Source of the DNA: an uncultured Eubacteriales bacterium
GTDB lineage: Bacteria; Bacillota; Clostridia; Lachnospirales; Lachnospiraceae
Direction of reading: 5' to 3'
DNA length: 64,000 bases
NCBI GenBank assembly: GCA_949284175.1
Contig: CASDVE010000011.1
Location: forward strand, 62,001-126,000
Positions 45,488 to 54,688 of this stretch are shown here, piece after piece. A program made the position numbers and the translations under genes. Numbering within the stretch: the first letter of the stretch is position 1; every line of letters starts with the position of its first letter. Below the pieces are notes generated by a model, which saw nothing but the letters and a program-made list of their open reading frames with translations, searched no databases and had not been told where the DNA came from.

Positions 45488-46351
45488 ATGGAATTTATTT
45501 TTAGAGTTATTTTTATAATAGCGGTAGCGGTGTTTGGCCGTATTTTCTATGAAAATTCCACGTTTAAGATAAAACGATATACGATTCGTCATAAAAAGAT
45601 TGGAAAAAAAGCGTCTGGTATGAAAATAGCCTTTCTTTCAGATCTGCATAATAATTGTTACGGCAGAGGAAATTCAAAATTATTACAGGCGATTCAGGAT
45701 GAAAAGCCAAATCTTATTTTAATTGGCGGAGATATGGTGATTGGGAAGAAAGGAGAAGGCATGGAACACGCTTGTACTTTGTTACAAAATCTGTCCATGC
45801 AATTTCCTATTTATTACGCCAATGGAAATCATGAGTCAAGGATGAAATTTAATCCAGATGAATATGATGATATTTATCGTGTGTACGAAAAAGAACTTCA
45901 TAAGATGGGAATTAAAGTCTTGTGCAATGAGTCCATTACAATTCCAGAACGGGGTATTACCATTACTGGTCTAGAATTGGATGAATATTATTATCAAAAA
46001 TTTACAAAAGTGGTGATGAAAGATAAGGATATGGAAGAATACGTTGGAGTAAGTGATAAAGATAACTTTCAGATTCTTCTTGCTCATCATCCGGAATTTT
46101 TTGAGCAATATAGCCATTGGGGTGCTAACTTGACATTATCTGGCCATAATCATGGTGGTATAGTTCGTTTCCCTTTTTTGGGTGGAGTCATTTCACCGCA
46201 GTATCGTATTTTTCCAAAATATGATGGTGGACTTTATGAAGAAAATGGAAATAACATGATATTAAGTCGTGGATTAGGAACTCATACAATTAAAATTCGT
46301 CTTTTTAATGTCCCAGAATTATGTATTATTGAACTAAAGGAGACAGAGTAA
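45488..46351 (+). CDS. Metallophosphoesterase, YaeI-like, membrane-anchored
   Basis: The 287-residue protein has one N-terminal membrane helix (about 1-20) and the calcineurin-like metallophosphoesterase motifs in order: DLHNNCYG, GGDMVIG, GNHES, HHPEFF and GHNHGG, all binding two metals. YaeI-type enzymes act on phospholipid or nucleotide-type phosphodiesters; substrate is unknown here. It is the first gene before scpA-scpB, with the scpA start 1 nt after its stop. Confidence 0.88.
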   Translation: MEFIFRVIFIIAVAVFGRIFYENSTFKIKRYTIRHKKIGKKASGMKIAFLSDLHNNCYGRGNSKLLQAIQDEKPNLILIGGDMVIGKKGEGMEHACTLLQNLSMQFPIYYANGNHESRMKFNPDEYDDIYRVYEKELHKMGIKVLCNESITIPERGITITGLELDEYYYQKFTKVVMKDKDMEEYVGVSDKDNFQILLAHHPEFFEQYSHWGANLTLSGHNHGGIVRFPFLGGVISPQYRIFPKYDGGLYEENGNNMILSRGLGTHTIKIRLFNVPELCIIELKETE

Positions 46352-46352
46352 T

Positions 46353-47105
46353 TTGGAAAGTTTAGATATTAAACTACAAGTGTTTGAAGGTCCTCTCGAT
46401 TTGTTACTCCATTTAATTGACAAAAATAAAATAAATATCTATGATATTCCTATCGTTTCCATTACAGAGCAATATTTGGAATATTTGCGGACGATGCAGG
46501 AATGGAACATGGATATTATGAGTGAATTTTTAGTTATGGCAGCGACTCTCATTCATATTAAAGCAAAAATGCTTCTTCCAAAGGAAGAAAAGGTGGAGGA
46601 AGATGAGGAGGAAGATCCAAGAGCAGAGCTTGTAAGACGTTTATTGGAATATAAAATGTATCAATATGCGGCAGAAGAATTAAGAGATTTACAGGTGGAT
46701 GCAACAAAGGTGTTATATAAAGTACCAACGATTCCAGAGGAAGTATCCGCCTATGAAGAACCGGTGGATTTAGCCCAGTTGTTGGATGGATTGACTTTAA
46801 CAAAACTTCATGATATCTTTCAGTCTGTTATGAAACGGCAGGCGGATAAAATCGATCCGATTCGCAGTCAATTTGGACAGATTGAAAAAGAAGAGGTCAG
46901 TGTGGAAGAGAAGATGGAATCCATTCGGGAGCAGATTAGAGGGCTTACACAGATTCGTTTTCGTGCTCTTTTAGAAGTACAAGCATCAAGAACGCAAGTT
47001 GTTGTGACATTTCTTGCCATATTAGAATTGATGAAAGTGGGTGCATTACTTGTTCGGCAAGAAGAGCTTTTTGGAGATATTATACTGGACTCACTGGAAA
47101 ACTAG
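46353..47105 (+). CDS. scpA: Segregation and condensation protein A
   Basis: The 250-residue kleisin starts LDIKLQVFEGPLDLLLHLID, the ScpA hallmark, has an acidic middle (EEKVEEDEEEDPRAELVRRL) and a C-terminal winged helix (VVVTFLAILELMKVGALLVR). It bridges SMC heads in the bacterial condensin complex with ScpB. The start is TTG at 46353, placed by AAAGGAG 11 nt upstream. It is cotranscribed with scpB, 16 nt downstream. Confidence 0.95.
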   Translation: MESLDIKLQVFEGPLDLLLHLIDKNKINIYDIPIVSITEQYLEYLRTMQEWNMDIMSEFLVMAATLIHIKAKMLLPKEEKVEEDEEEDPRAELVRRLLEYKMYQYAAEELRDLQVDATKVLYKVPTIPEEVSAYEEPVDLAQLLDGLTLTKLHDIFQSVMKRQADKIDPIRSQFGQIEKEEVSVEEKMESIREQIRGLTQIRFRALLEVQASRTQVVVTFLAILELMKVGALLVRQEELFGDIILDSLEN

Positions 47106-47121
47106 GAAAGGATAAAAGAGA

Positions 47122-47718
47122 ATGACGATAAAAAAATTGGAAGCTGTGTTGGAGGGGATTCTCTTTGCAATGGGAAGGGCTGTGCCAATTGGACAGCTTG
47201 CGAATGCCATTGAGCAGGATGAGAATACGACAAAAAAGCTTCTGCACAATTTGAGGGATCGTCTGGATAAGGAAGAATCAGGAATAAGAATTATAGAGTT
47301 AAATGGTTCTTATCAAATGTGCACGAATCCTGATGTATTTGAAGCCCTGATTCAAGTTGTGAAACAGCCGAAAAAACAAGTACTTACCAACGTACAAGTG
47401 GAAACTTTAGCAATCATTGCCTATAAACAGCCGATCACAAGACAGGAGATTGAATCTATTCGAGGGGTAAAATGTGATCATGCAATTAATAAATTAATTG
47501 AATATAACTTAATAGAAGAGGTAGGGCGATTGGATGCCATTGGAAGACCTCTTTTATTTGGGACTACGGAGGAATTTCTTCGAAGTTTTGGGGTGACTTC
47601 TATGGAGGATCTGCCTGTAATCAATCCAGTAAAAGTGGAGAATTTAAGACAAGAAGCCGAAGAGGAAGTTCAGTTATCCTTAAATTTACATAATGATAAC
47701 GCAGAAGTGAAAAGCTGA
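47122..47718 (+). CDS. scpB: Segregation and condensation protein B
   Basis: The 198-residue protein contains two winged-helix domains, with the ScpB signature LTNVQVETLAIIAYKQPITRQEIESIRGV cut here to its core: ETLAIIAYKQPITRQEIE, and LIEEVGRLDAIGRPLLFGTT. It dimerises and binds ScpA in the SMC complex. AGGAAAGGA precedes the ATG. Length and order are typical. Confidence 0.96.
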   Translation: MTIKKLEAVLEGILFAMGRAVPIGQLANAIEQDENTTKKLLHNLRDRLDKEESGIRIIELNGSYQMCTNPDVFEALIQVVKQPKKQVLTNVQVETLAIIAYKQPITRQEIESIRGVKCDHAINKLIEYNLIEEVGRLDAIGRPLLFGTTEEFLRSFGVTSMEDLPVINPVKVENLRQEAEEEVQLSLNLHNDNAEVKS

Positions 47719-47807
47719 TAGAAGAGAAGAAATATTCATACATTATGGGGTGCTCGAAAGAATATAATAGATAAAATGTATAACAGTGGAGTGGGGCATT
47801 TTATACG

Positions 47808-49208
47808 ATGGAAGGAAGAAGAACTACGATGGATGATACACGAAAACAAGTGATAAAAAAGGGAATTTTAACAGTAGTCTGTATACTTATTGCAATTTAT
47901 GTCATAGGAATTTTTGTATTTTATGGTCGTTTTTATTTCCGTTCTTATATTAATGGTGTCAATTATGGAGGGAAAACGGTAAAGGAAGTTGAGATGCGAA
48001 TTGCTGATGACATTAGCAAGTATAAATTGACTCTTTACGAGAGAGATGGAAAAAAGGAAGAGATTAAGGCGTCTGATATTGGATTAATCTATGTTTCAGA
48101 TGGAAAGATTCAGGAATTAAAAGATCAACAATCTCCATTTAATTGGTTTTTTGGAAGTTTGAAGAAGGATACACAAGAGATGGAGGCGACGATCACCTAT
48201 AATCGTGACAAATTAAATAAGGTTATTGATGAATTGGATGCTTTAGATGAGGAAAAGGTTGTAAAACCTCAAAATGCTTATTTAAAATACGAAAATGGAA
48301 GTTACAAAATACAAAATGCAGTACAAGGAAATGAAGTAAAAGAACAAGAACTGCGAGAGTTGATCATAGAAGCAGTAGAAAGTGGAGATACAAAGCTAGA
48401 TTTAGAAGAAGCTGACTGCTATAAGAAACCAGAATATGATGAAACCAAAAAAGAACTGGGAAAAGCTAAAGATGTCATGAATCAATATGTACAAACAAAG
48501 ATTACATACGATTTTAGCGATCGAACAGAAGAACTGGATGGAGATACGATTCATGAATGGTTATCCATTGATGAAAATTTTAATGTTGTAATTGATGAAC
48601 AAGCGGAGATTGAGTATATAAAAACATTAGAGCAAAAATACAATACGCTTGGAAAAAGCCGTCAGTTTATAACAAACGATGGAAGAGAAATTACAGTACC
48701 AAGTGGTAACTATGGATACATGATCAGTAGAAGTAGAGAAAGAGAACAGTTGGATAGTGATATTCGTTCTGGTAAGACAGTGAAAAGAGAGCCAGTCTAT
48801 GCTTATAAAGGATATATTCGAGATGTAGATGATATTGGTGATACCTATGTGGAAATTGATATAACAAAACAAAAGATGTGGTTTTATGTCAATGGAAAAG
48901 TATATGTGGAAACGGATGTTGTTACCGGTAATGTAAGTAGAGGATTTGATACTCCAGTTGGGGTATATGGAATCACTTATAAGGAGAGAAATGCCACATT
49001 AGTCGGAGAAAATTATAGTTCTCCAGTGGATTACTGGATGCCATTTAATGGAAATATTGGGATCCATGATGCAAGTTGGAGAACCGAATTTGGAGGAGAG
49101 CTCTATAAGACAAGTGGTTCTCATGGTTGTGTCAATACACCTCCTAAAAATGCAAAGAAGATTTTTGAAAAATTGGAAAAAGGTATGCCAGTCATTGTGC
49201 ATGAATAA
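47808..49208 (+). CDS. L,D-transpeptidase (YkuD) with PG-binding_4 domain
   Basis: The ~466-residue protein has a short cytosolic N-terminus, one membrane helix (about 22-42), a middle region typical of putative peptidoglycan-binding domain PG_binding_4 (GKTVKEVEMRIADDISKY and YVQTKITYDF...), and a C-terminal YkuD catalytic domain (about 345-466) with HDASWRTEFGG and catalytic SHGCVNTP. It makes 3-3 peptidoglycan cross-links or attaches to lipid-linked stems outside the cell. An alternative start is the ATG at 47829 (MDDTRKQ), with GGAAG just upstream; the first seven codons are therefore uncertain. Confidence 0.92.
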   Translation: MEGRRTTMDDTRKQVIKKGILTVVCILIAIYVIGIFVFYGRFYFRSYINGVNYGGKTVKEVEMRIADDISKYKLTLYERDGKKEEIKASDIGLIYVSDGKIQELKDQQSPFNWFFGSLKKDTQEMEATITYNRDKLNKVIDELDALDEEKVVKPQNAYLKYENGSYKIQNAVQGNEVKEQELRELIIEAVESGDTKLDLEEADCYKKPEYDETKKELGKAKDVMNQYVQTKITYDFSDRTEELDGDTIHEWLSIDENFNVVIDEQAEIEYIKTLEQKYNTLGKSRQFITNDGREITVPSGNYGYMISRSREREQLDSDIRSGKTVKREPVYAYKGYIRDVDDIGDTYVEIDITKQKMWFYVNGKVYVETDVVTGNVSRGFDTPVGVYGITYKERNATLVGENYSSPVDYWMPFNGNIGIHDASWRTEFGGELYKTSGSHGCVNTPPKNAKKIFEKLEKGMPVIVHE

Positions 49209-49213
49209 ATGAT

Positions 49214-49260
49214 AAAATCTCTAAAATCCTGATAAATAAGGGATTTTAGAGGTTTTATTT
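49214..49260 (+). terminator. Intrinsic terminator after the L,D-transpeptidase gene
   Basis: AAAATCTCTAAAATCC pairs with GGATTTTAGAGGTTTT around a 11-nt loop, followed by ATTTT. Confidence 0.85.
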
Positions 49261-49344
49261 TGCGACTACCTTTGTTATTTTATGGTAAATTGATGGTATT
49301 ATTTACCAGTATTATATTTGGCTGAAATATTATATAATGCTTAT

Positions 49345-49456
49345 GTAAGAATGAAGGTGGGATATCCTTCTATTCTTATGTAGTTCCTATGGCAATAATG
49401 GTACGCTAATCTATTATTGTTACAAAAAGCACCCAATGGCTCAAGGGTGCTTTTTT
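49345..49456 (+). ncRNA. Candidate small RNA of ~110 nt with three hairpins
   Basis: A -10 TATAAT at 49333-49338 has no clear -35. Downstream lie three hairpins: TAAGAAT-AAGG (49346-49357) with CCTT-ATTCTTA (49366-49378); CAATAAT (49393-49399) with ATTATTG (49413-49419); and a terminator GCACCC (49429-49434) with GGGTGC (49445-49450) followed by TTTTTT. There is no open frame with a ribosome binding site. I do not recognise a known RNA family. Confidence 0.45.
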
Positions 49457-49582
49457 GTTACAATAAGACTGTTATGTAGAGTACCAGCTTCGTTTTTGAA
49501 AAATGTGAGAAAATGGCTTAAAATGGTTGTTTTTCGAGAAAATATTAAAAACAGAAAACGGCTGGTAAAATAAAAGAAAAGG

Positions 49583-49755
49583 TTGAATTTTAAAGGTAAA
49601 TAGAGTATAATGAGAAACAAAAATGGCGGAAATACAAGGTTTAATAAGAAAAGAAGTTGTATCCAAACCACAACAAATAATAATTTATTTTATATAAAAA
49701 TTTTGATACAGTATAAAAAAGAAGGTGGAGAGCAATCTCCATCTTCTTTTATGGA
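49583..49755 (+). promoter_or_regulatory. Promoter and terminator-like hairpin upstream of the Crp/Fnr gene
   Basis: TTGAAT at 49583-49588 and TATAAT at 49606-49611 with a 17-nt spacer form a good promoter. About 105 nt later a 13-bp hairpin, AAGAAGGTGGAGA pairing with TCTCCATCTTCTT around GCAA, is followed by a weak TTTTA. It may terminate a short transcript or attenuate the Crp/Fnr gene that starts 55 nt on. The transcript contains only a 24-codon frame without ribosome binding site. The interval 49457-49582 shows nothing else. Confidence 0.5.
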
Positions 49756-49807
49756 GGGCTAGAAATAGAAAGATTTTTTGTTGTATCATGAAGAGAGGAT
49801 GGAGTAA

Positions 49808-50512
49808 ATGAAATTTACAAAAAGAGAAAAAGAAATCTTACGACAATGTTGGTTTTTTAAAGAAATGGAAGATCAAGAGATAGTTACGTTTTTAAAGCAA
49901 TCAAATAGTTATTGTAAAGCATACGGCAAAGGAGAAGTCATTTTTTATGAGGGAGATATTGTTAATCAAATTGGTATTATATTGAGTGGAAGTTGTGCGA
50001 TTGTGAAATTGTATCCAGATGGAAGTGAACATCTCTTTCAAAAGTTAAGTGTGGGATATTTAACAGGAGTGGAGATTGCCTGCACAAATAAAAAATTCAG
50101 CCCATATTCTATTTGTTGTTTAGAGGATGTGAAATTGCTGACTTTCTCCTATCAGTGTTTAGAACAAAAGGGAATGATTGAAGAGAGTAAGCGTGTTTGG
50201 TTGCAAAATAGGCTGTTACAGTTTATTGCATCGGAAAATATAAGGAAGTATTATAAAATTAATATTTTATCCACCCGTTCTTTACGAGAGAGGATTCTTT
50301 TATATTTAGAAATTCAACAAAGAAAAAAGGCAACAGAGCAATTTGAAATTCCTTTTGATCGCAATCAGTTTGCCAACTATTTATGCGTCAATCGAAGTGC
50401 CCTTTCAAAAGAATTGGCTCATATGAAACGGGATGGTATTTTAAAATATCATAAAAATAAGTTTCAGATATTAGGATGTGAGCTTTCAAGACAAAACGAT
50501 GAGCAACATTAA
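49808..50512 (+). CDS. Crp/Fnr-family transcriptional regulator
   Basis: The 234-residue protein has an N-terminal cyclic-nucleotide-binding-like beta barrel (GKGEVIFYEGDIVNQIGIIL... SGSCAIVKL) and a C-terminal winged helix (FDRNQFANYLCVNRSALSKE). No FNR-type N-terminal Cys cluster is evident. It lies just upstream of the molybdate transporter genes in the same direction, so it may regulate molybdate uptake or anaerobic enzymes; this is inference from position. GAGAGGATGGAG precedes the ATG. Confidence 0.88.
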   Translation: MKFTKREKEILRQCWFFKEMEDQEIVTFLKQSNSYCKAYGKGEVIFYEGDIVNQIGIILSGSCAIVKLYPDGSEHLFQKLSVGYLTGVEIACTNKKFSPYSICCLEDVKLLTFSYQCLEQKGMIEESKRVWLQNRLLQFIASENIRKYYKINILSTRSLRERILLYLEIQQRKKATEQFEIPFDRNQFANYLCVNRSALSKELAHMKRDGILKYHKNKFQILGCELSRQNDEQH

Positions 50513-50693
50513 ATTTTGTTTTTCTTCTTTAAAAGTTATGACTTGACTTGTTATCTTTTTGTAAATAAAATGCTTTATAAATTTTATAGTAAAATGTTGC
50601 CATGGCAACGGAAAAACAAAAATTCCTTTTGTATAATATTGTTTAGATTAATTAATCAAAGCAAGATGACAATAGAAAGGATTGACAAAAATA

Positions 50694-51515
50694 ATGAGAA
50701 AATGGAAAAAATGTATAGCAATGGTAATGACATGTGCTATGATGGTAATGACTGCTGGTTGTGGAAGTAGTACAGATAATACAGGAGGACAAACACAAGA
50801 TACTTCTACTGTGCAGGAAACAAAGATTACAATAGCGGCAGCAGCAAGCCTAGAATATTCCATGAAAGAAAAACTCATTCCTATGTTTGAAGCAGAAAAC
50901 GAAGGCGTAACAGTAGAGGGAACTTATGATAGTTCTGGAAAACTTCAAACACAGATTGAAGAAGGGTTAGGTGCAGACGTTTTCTTCTCAGCTGCTACAA
51001 AACAGATGGATGCGTTATCTGAAGAAGGTTATATGGATCAATCTACGATTAAAAATCGTTTAGAAAATAAATTGGTTTTGATCGTTCCAGAAAGTTCTGA
51101 ATTAGATATAAAAGAATTTAAAGATGTGGAAAAAGGAGCAACAATTGCCATTGGAGATCCAGAAAGTGTTCCTGTTGGACAGTATTCAAAAGAAGCACTG
51201 ACTAGCCTCGGCATTTGGGATGGCCTTCAAGACAAAATTAGTCTTGGAACCAATGTAACAGAAGTTCTGAACTGGGTAGCAGAAGGAAGTGCAGATGTTG
51301 GAATTGTATATGCCACAGATGCAGCTACAACAGATAAAGTGAAGGTGATTGCAGAAGCACCAGAAGGAACCCTTGCAGAGCCAGTTGTGTATCCAGTTGG
51401 AGTGCTTGATAAGAGCGAGAATAAGGATGTTGCTAAAAAGTTTGTAGAGTTCCTTTGCTCTGATGAAGCAGGACAAGTATTTGAGGAATATGGTTTCACT
51501 CCAATTACAGAATAA
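50694..51515 (+). CDS. modA: Molybdate ABC transporter substrate-binding lipoprotein
   Basis: The ~273-residue protein is a lipoprotein, with the signal ending MTAGC at the lipobox Cys. The mature part is a type II periplasmic-binding fold with ModA landmarks: ITIAAAASLEYSMKEKLIPM, YDSSGKLQTQIEEGLGADVF (Ser and the GAD loop), GDPESVPVGQYSKEAL and GSADVGIVYATDA. It captures molybdate or tungstate. The start is ATG at 50694; an in-frame TTG at 50682 is directly against the GAAAGGA site. modB and modC follow after a gap with a terminator and an inverted repeat. Confidence 0.93.
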   Translation: MRKWKKCIAMVMTCAMMVMTAGCGSSTDNTGGQTQDTSTVQETKITIAAAASLEYSMKEKLIPMFEAENEGVTVEGTYDSSGKLQTQIEEGLGADVFFSAATKQMDALSEEGYMDQSTIKNRLENKLVLIVPESSELDIKEFKDVEKGATIAIGDPESVPVGQYSKEALTSLGIWDGLQDKISLGTNVTEVLNWVAEGSADVGIVYATDAATTDKVKVIAEAPEGTLAEPVVYPVGVLDKSENKDVAKKFVEFLCSDEAGQVFEEYGFTPITE

Positions 51516-51598
51516 TCTTTCTGTAAAACTTCGACTACATAATAAAAAATGTAGAAAACGATAAGAACAATATGGATGATGAATATTGTGATACAGAA

Positions 51599-51648
51599 AA
51601 GGGAAGTTGTAGAATAAAGAGATTATTTTACAGCGTCCCTTCTTTTTT
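51599..51648 (+). terminator. Intrinsic terminator after modA
   Basis: AAGGGA and GTTGTA pair with TACAGC and TCCCTT (one A-G mismatch between), followed by CTTTTTT. It separates modA from modBC and would make modA the more abundant transcript. Confidence 0.7.
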
Positions 51649-51705
51649 ATATCATAGGAAAATTCGTCATTTTTATGTTAAAATGATAGAATTCCTATGA
51701 TATAA
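51647..51705 (+). promoter_or_regulatory. Long inverted repeat upstream of modB, possible operator
   Basis: TTATATCATAGGAA (51647-51660) and TTCCTATGATATAA (51692-51705) are perfectly complementary over 14 nt with a 31-nt AT-rich centre that could hold a promoter. It begins at the T-run of the modA terminator and lies 54 nt before modB. A regulator-binding site for modBC is one reading; a structured RNA is another. Arms with the similar core ATAGGAA occur at 62518-62555. Confidence 0.5.
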
Positions 51706-51759
51706 ATAAGGATGCCTAGTTGTTAAAAAACAGTATCAACAGAGGAGGGAAATAGACGT

Positions 51760-52437
51760 ATGGATATGTCGCCAATTTTCATATCGATGAAAACGGCAAT
51801 CATAGCGATTATTATTACATTTTTTTTAGGGATTCTTCTCGCTCAGTGGGTTGTGTCCTTAAAGCATGATAAAATAAAAATGATATTGGATGGAATCTTG
51901 ACATTACCTCTTGTTTTACCCCCAACAGTAGCAGGATTTTTTCTATTGTATCTTTTTGGAGTAAAGCGACCTATTGGAAAGTTTTTTATTGAGTATTTCA
52001 GTGTGAAGATTGCCTTTTCTTGGGGAGCAACGGTATTAGCGGCTGTTGTTATTTCGTTACCTCTCATGTATCGGTCAGCAAGAGGAGCCTTTGAGCAAGT
52101 GGATCAAAATATACTGGATGCTGGAAGAACACTTGGGATGTCTGAGTGGAAAATCTTTTGGAAACTGAAAATGCCCCTTGCCATGCCAGGCGTGGCGTCT
52201 GGTGGTGTTTTAGCCTTTGCAAGGGGACTTGGGGAATTTGGAGCCACAGCCATGATTGCCGGAAATATTGCAGGAAAGACGAGAACACTGCCCCTTGCTA
52301 TTTATTCAGAAGTGGCTGGGGGACATATGGAAAGAGCCTATGGGTATGTTTTCATTATTGTGATATTTTCTTTTCTCGTTGTGCTACTTATGAATTATTT
52401 TACAATGAGTGGACATAAAAAAAGGAGAGAACGATGA
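51760..52437 (+). CDS. modB: Molybdate ABC transporter permease
   Basis: The 225-residue permease has about five to six helices and the EAA loop AGRTLGMSEWKIFWKLKMPLA. LPLVLPPTVAGFFLLYLFG and ARGLGEFGATAMIAGNI are characteristic of ModB/CysT-type permeases. It overlaps modC by 4 nt (ATGA). AGAGGAGGG precedes the ATG. Confidence 0.95.
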   Translation: MDMSPIFISMKTAIIAIIITFFLGILLAQWVVSLKHDKIKMILDGILTLPLVLPPTVAGFFLLYLFGVKRPIGKFFIEYFSVKIAFSWGATVLAAVVISLPLMYRSARGAFEQVDQNILDAGRTLGMSEWKIFWKLKMPLAMPGVASGGVLAFARGLGEFGATAMIAGNIAGKTRTLPLAIYSEVAGGHMERAYGYVFIIVIFSFLVVLLMNYFTMSGHKKRRER

Positions 52438-53516
52438 GCCTTCAAGTAAAGATTAGAAAAAAATTGAAAGATTTTATGCTAGAGGTGGAGTTTCAAACGG
52501 AGTCAGGAATGCTTGGGATATTGGGAGCTTCTGGGTGTGGAAAGAGCATGACTTTAAAATCCATTGCAGGGCTGATTACGCCGGATGAAGGAAAAATTGT
52601 ATTGAATGGAAAAGTAGTTTTTGATTCGGATAAAAAAATTAATCTTCCTCCTCAAAAGAGAAAAGTTGGATATTTGTTTCAAAATTACGCGTTATTTCCG
52701 AATATGACTGTGGAACAAAATATTATGACAGGAATGATGGGAAGTAAGCAAGAAAAGCAGAAAAAAGTAAAAGAAATGATGGAATTATTGAAATTGGAGG
52801 GTTTGGAAAAACAATATCCAATGAGGCTTTCCGGAGGACAACAACAGCGAGTGGCTCTTGCAAGATTGCTCGCTTATGATCCAGAAATTATGCTTCTTGA
52901 TGAACCATTTTCTGCCCTTGATTCTTATTTAAAAGAACAGTTGCAAATGCAGTTAAAAGAGATTTTAAGTTATTATGATAAAACGATTTTAATGGTATCC
53001 CATGATCGCAGTGAAATTTATCGTTTATCAGACCAGACAATGACAATGAAAGCTGGACAAGTATTGCAATTTGGAAAGACAAAAGAAGTGTTTTTCCTTC
53101 CAAAAGATCCAGTGACCGCAAGGTTAACAGGATGTAGGAATCTATCGATTGCAAATAAAATAGATGATTTTCATATTGAGGCAATAGAGTGGGGTATGGT
53201 TTTTGAAATGAAAGAAAAGATAGAAAAAGACAGAGAGATAAAGAGTATTGGGATTCATGAGAGAGAACTTCAACTGCAAGAACACATTACGGAAAATACC
53301 AATTGTTTTGAGGTGATGATTGTAGATGTATTAGAAGAGCCTTATGAGTACCATGTTCTTGTAAAAACAAAGGGAGTAGAATCTGAAAATAAATTGGATA
53401 AAAGATGGAAAGAAGAGATTTGGTGTAGTGTAAAAAAAGAGGAAGCATGGGAAGGATTAAAAAAAGGTTCTTTTTGTTGCCTCTGTGTTGATACAGCGTC
53501 CATCTTGTTTTTATAG
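52434..53516 (+). CDS. modC: Molybdate ABC transporter ATP-binding protein
   Basis: The 360-residue ATPase has Walker A GASGCGKSMTLKSIAG, Q-loop LFQNYALFPNMTVEQNI, signature LSGGQQQRVALARLLA and Walker B IMLLDEPFSALD. A C-terminal ~130 residues form the TOBE/Mop-like regulatory part seen in ModC. It powers ModAB. It overlaps modB and ends before a bidirectional terminator. Confidence 0.94.
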   Translation: MSLQVKIRKKLKDFMLEVEFQTESGMLGILGASGCGKSMTLKSIAGLITPDEGKIVLNGKVVFDSDKKINLPPQKRKVGYLFQNYALFPNMTVEQNIMTGMMGSKQEKQKKVKEMMELLKLEGLEKQYPMRLSGGQQQRVALARLLAYDPEIMLLDEPFSALDSYLKEQLQMQLKEILSYYDKTILMVSHDRSEIYRLSDQTMTMKAGQVLQFGKTKEVFFLPKDPVTARLTGCRNLSIANKIDDFHIEAIEWGMVFEMKEKIEKDREIKSIGIHERELQLQEHITENTNCFEVMIVDVLEEPYEYHVLVKTKGVESENKLDKRWKEEIWCSVKKEEAWEGLKKGSFCCLCVDTASILFL

Positions 53517-53526
53517 AGAAAGAAGA

Positions 53527-53566
53527 AAAGACAGTTGTTAGTATGAGGTACAACAACTGTCTTTTT
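53527..53566. terminator. Bidirectional terminator between modC and apbE
   Basis: AAAGACAGTTGTT pairs perfectly with AACAACTGTCTTT, with A and T runs on either side, between convergent genes. Confidence 0.88.
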
Positions 53567-53570
53567 GCTA

Positions 53571-54602
53571 CTATTTATTCTCGTTTTCAGCTAAAAACTG
53601 TTCAAATCCTTTTGTATAATGTAATTGTCCATCTTTTGTAATAAACACAGCATATGTGTTATCCAAAGATTCGATGAGTTTTTTTCCTTTTTCAAGTCCA
53701 AGAGAAAAACAAGTGGTGCTAAGACCATCTCCATCGACAGATTGTTCTGATAAGATAGTGACAGCAGTTAGATTGTTTTCATAAGGGTATCCTGTTTTAG
53801 GATTTAAAATATGATGATATAAAGTTCCATCCACTTTAAAATATCGCTCATAAATACCAGAAGAAACAACGGATAGATCATCGATAGCGAGAGTTTCAAT
53901 GGTTTCTGAGTGGCTTTCAAACGGTTTTTGTAGACCGATATGAAAGTTACTACCATCTGGTTTATTACCAACACAGAGTACATTTCCGCCTAAATTAATA
54001 ACAGCACTAGTAACGCCTTCCTCTAAAAGATATTCTTTGAGTTTATCAGCGATAAAGCCCTTTGCGATAGCACCTAAATCAATCTGTGTACGTGGATCGT
54101 CGGAAGTTAATATATTTCCGTCTAAATGCAGATTTTTATAACCAATATCCTTTACTTTTTCTTTTAACTCTTCTGCATTTGGCAAACGTGGATTTTCTGA
54201 TTTAAAATCCCAAAGTTCAGAGGCAGGAGCGATTGTAATGTCAAAAGCTCCATCGGATACTTCACTATAATAAAGACCTTTTTGTAAGAGTTCTGCTGTT
54301 TCATCAGAAACGGTGATAGGTTCATTATTTTTTCGATTATTAAACTGATAAATTTCGCTACTTTCTCTTGTTTTGCTAAGAAGATTTTCATATTGTTCAC
54401 ATAGGTCAAAAGCTCCGTTCAAGATATTCTGATCATTGGAATCATACAATGTAATGGTTACGATGGTATCAAGCATGAAGCGAGAATCAGAAATGGGTTG
54501 TAGTGATTTGATTTGACAACCAGTTGCTAAGAAAGCGAATAATAACGCTGTCGTAAAAAATAAAATATAACTTTTTTTCTTTTTGTTCTTTTGTAATTTC
54601 AT
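53571..54602 (-). CDS. apbE: FAD:protein FMN transferase (ApbE), lipoprotein
   Basis: The 343-residue lipoprotein has a signal ending LATGC and the ApbE core: MLDTIVTITLYDSND, the DLGAIAKGFIADKL motif that binds FAD, AVINLGGNVLCVG, and HILNPKTGYP near the metal site. It attaches FMN covalently to threonine in partner proteins such as RnfG/NqrC or extracytosolic reductases. No partner gene is adjacent. It is transcribed alone on the minus strand. Confidence 0.94.
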   Translation of the reverse strand: MKLQKNKKKKSYILFFTTALLFAFLATGCQIKSLQPISDSRFMLDTIVTITLYDSNDQNILNGAFDLCEQYENLLSKTRESSEIYQFNNRKNNEPITVSDETAELLQKGLYYSEVSDGAFDITIAPASELWDFKSENPRLPNAEELKEKVKDIGYKNLHLDGNILTSDDPRTQIDLGAIAKGFIADKLKEYLLEEGVTSAVINLGGNVLCVGNKPDGSNFHIGLQKPFESHSETIETLAIDDLSVVSSGIYERYFKVDGTLYHHILNPKTGYPYENNLTAVTILSEQSVDGDGLSTTCFSLGLEKGKKLIESLDNTYAVFITKDGQLHYTKGFEQFLAENENK

Positions 54603-54688
54603 AGCATCTCTCTTTCTAAAGTGAAGTTTTAGAACAATTCGTTCTCAGTATAGCATAAGCATAGGTATCGATCAATATTTGTAATGGG

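Noticed and set aside
50513..50693. A molybdenum-cofactor riboswitch upstream of modA
   Set aside because: The gap is too short and shows none of the structured, conserved elements of that RNA; only a normal ribosome binding site is evident.
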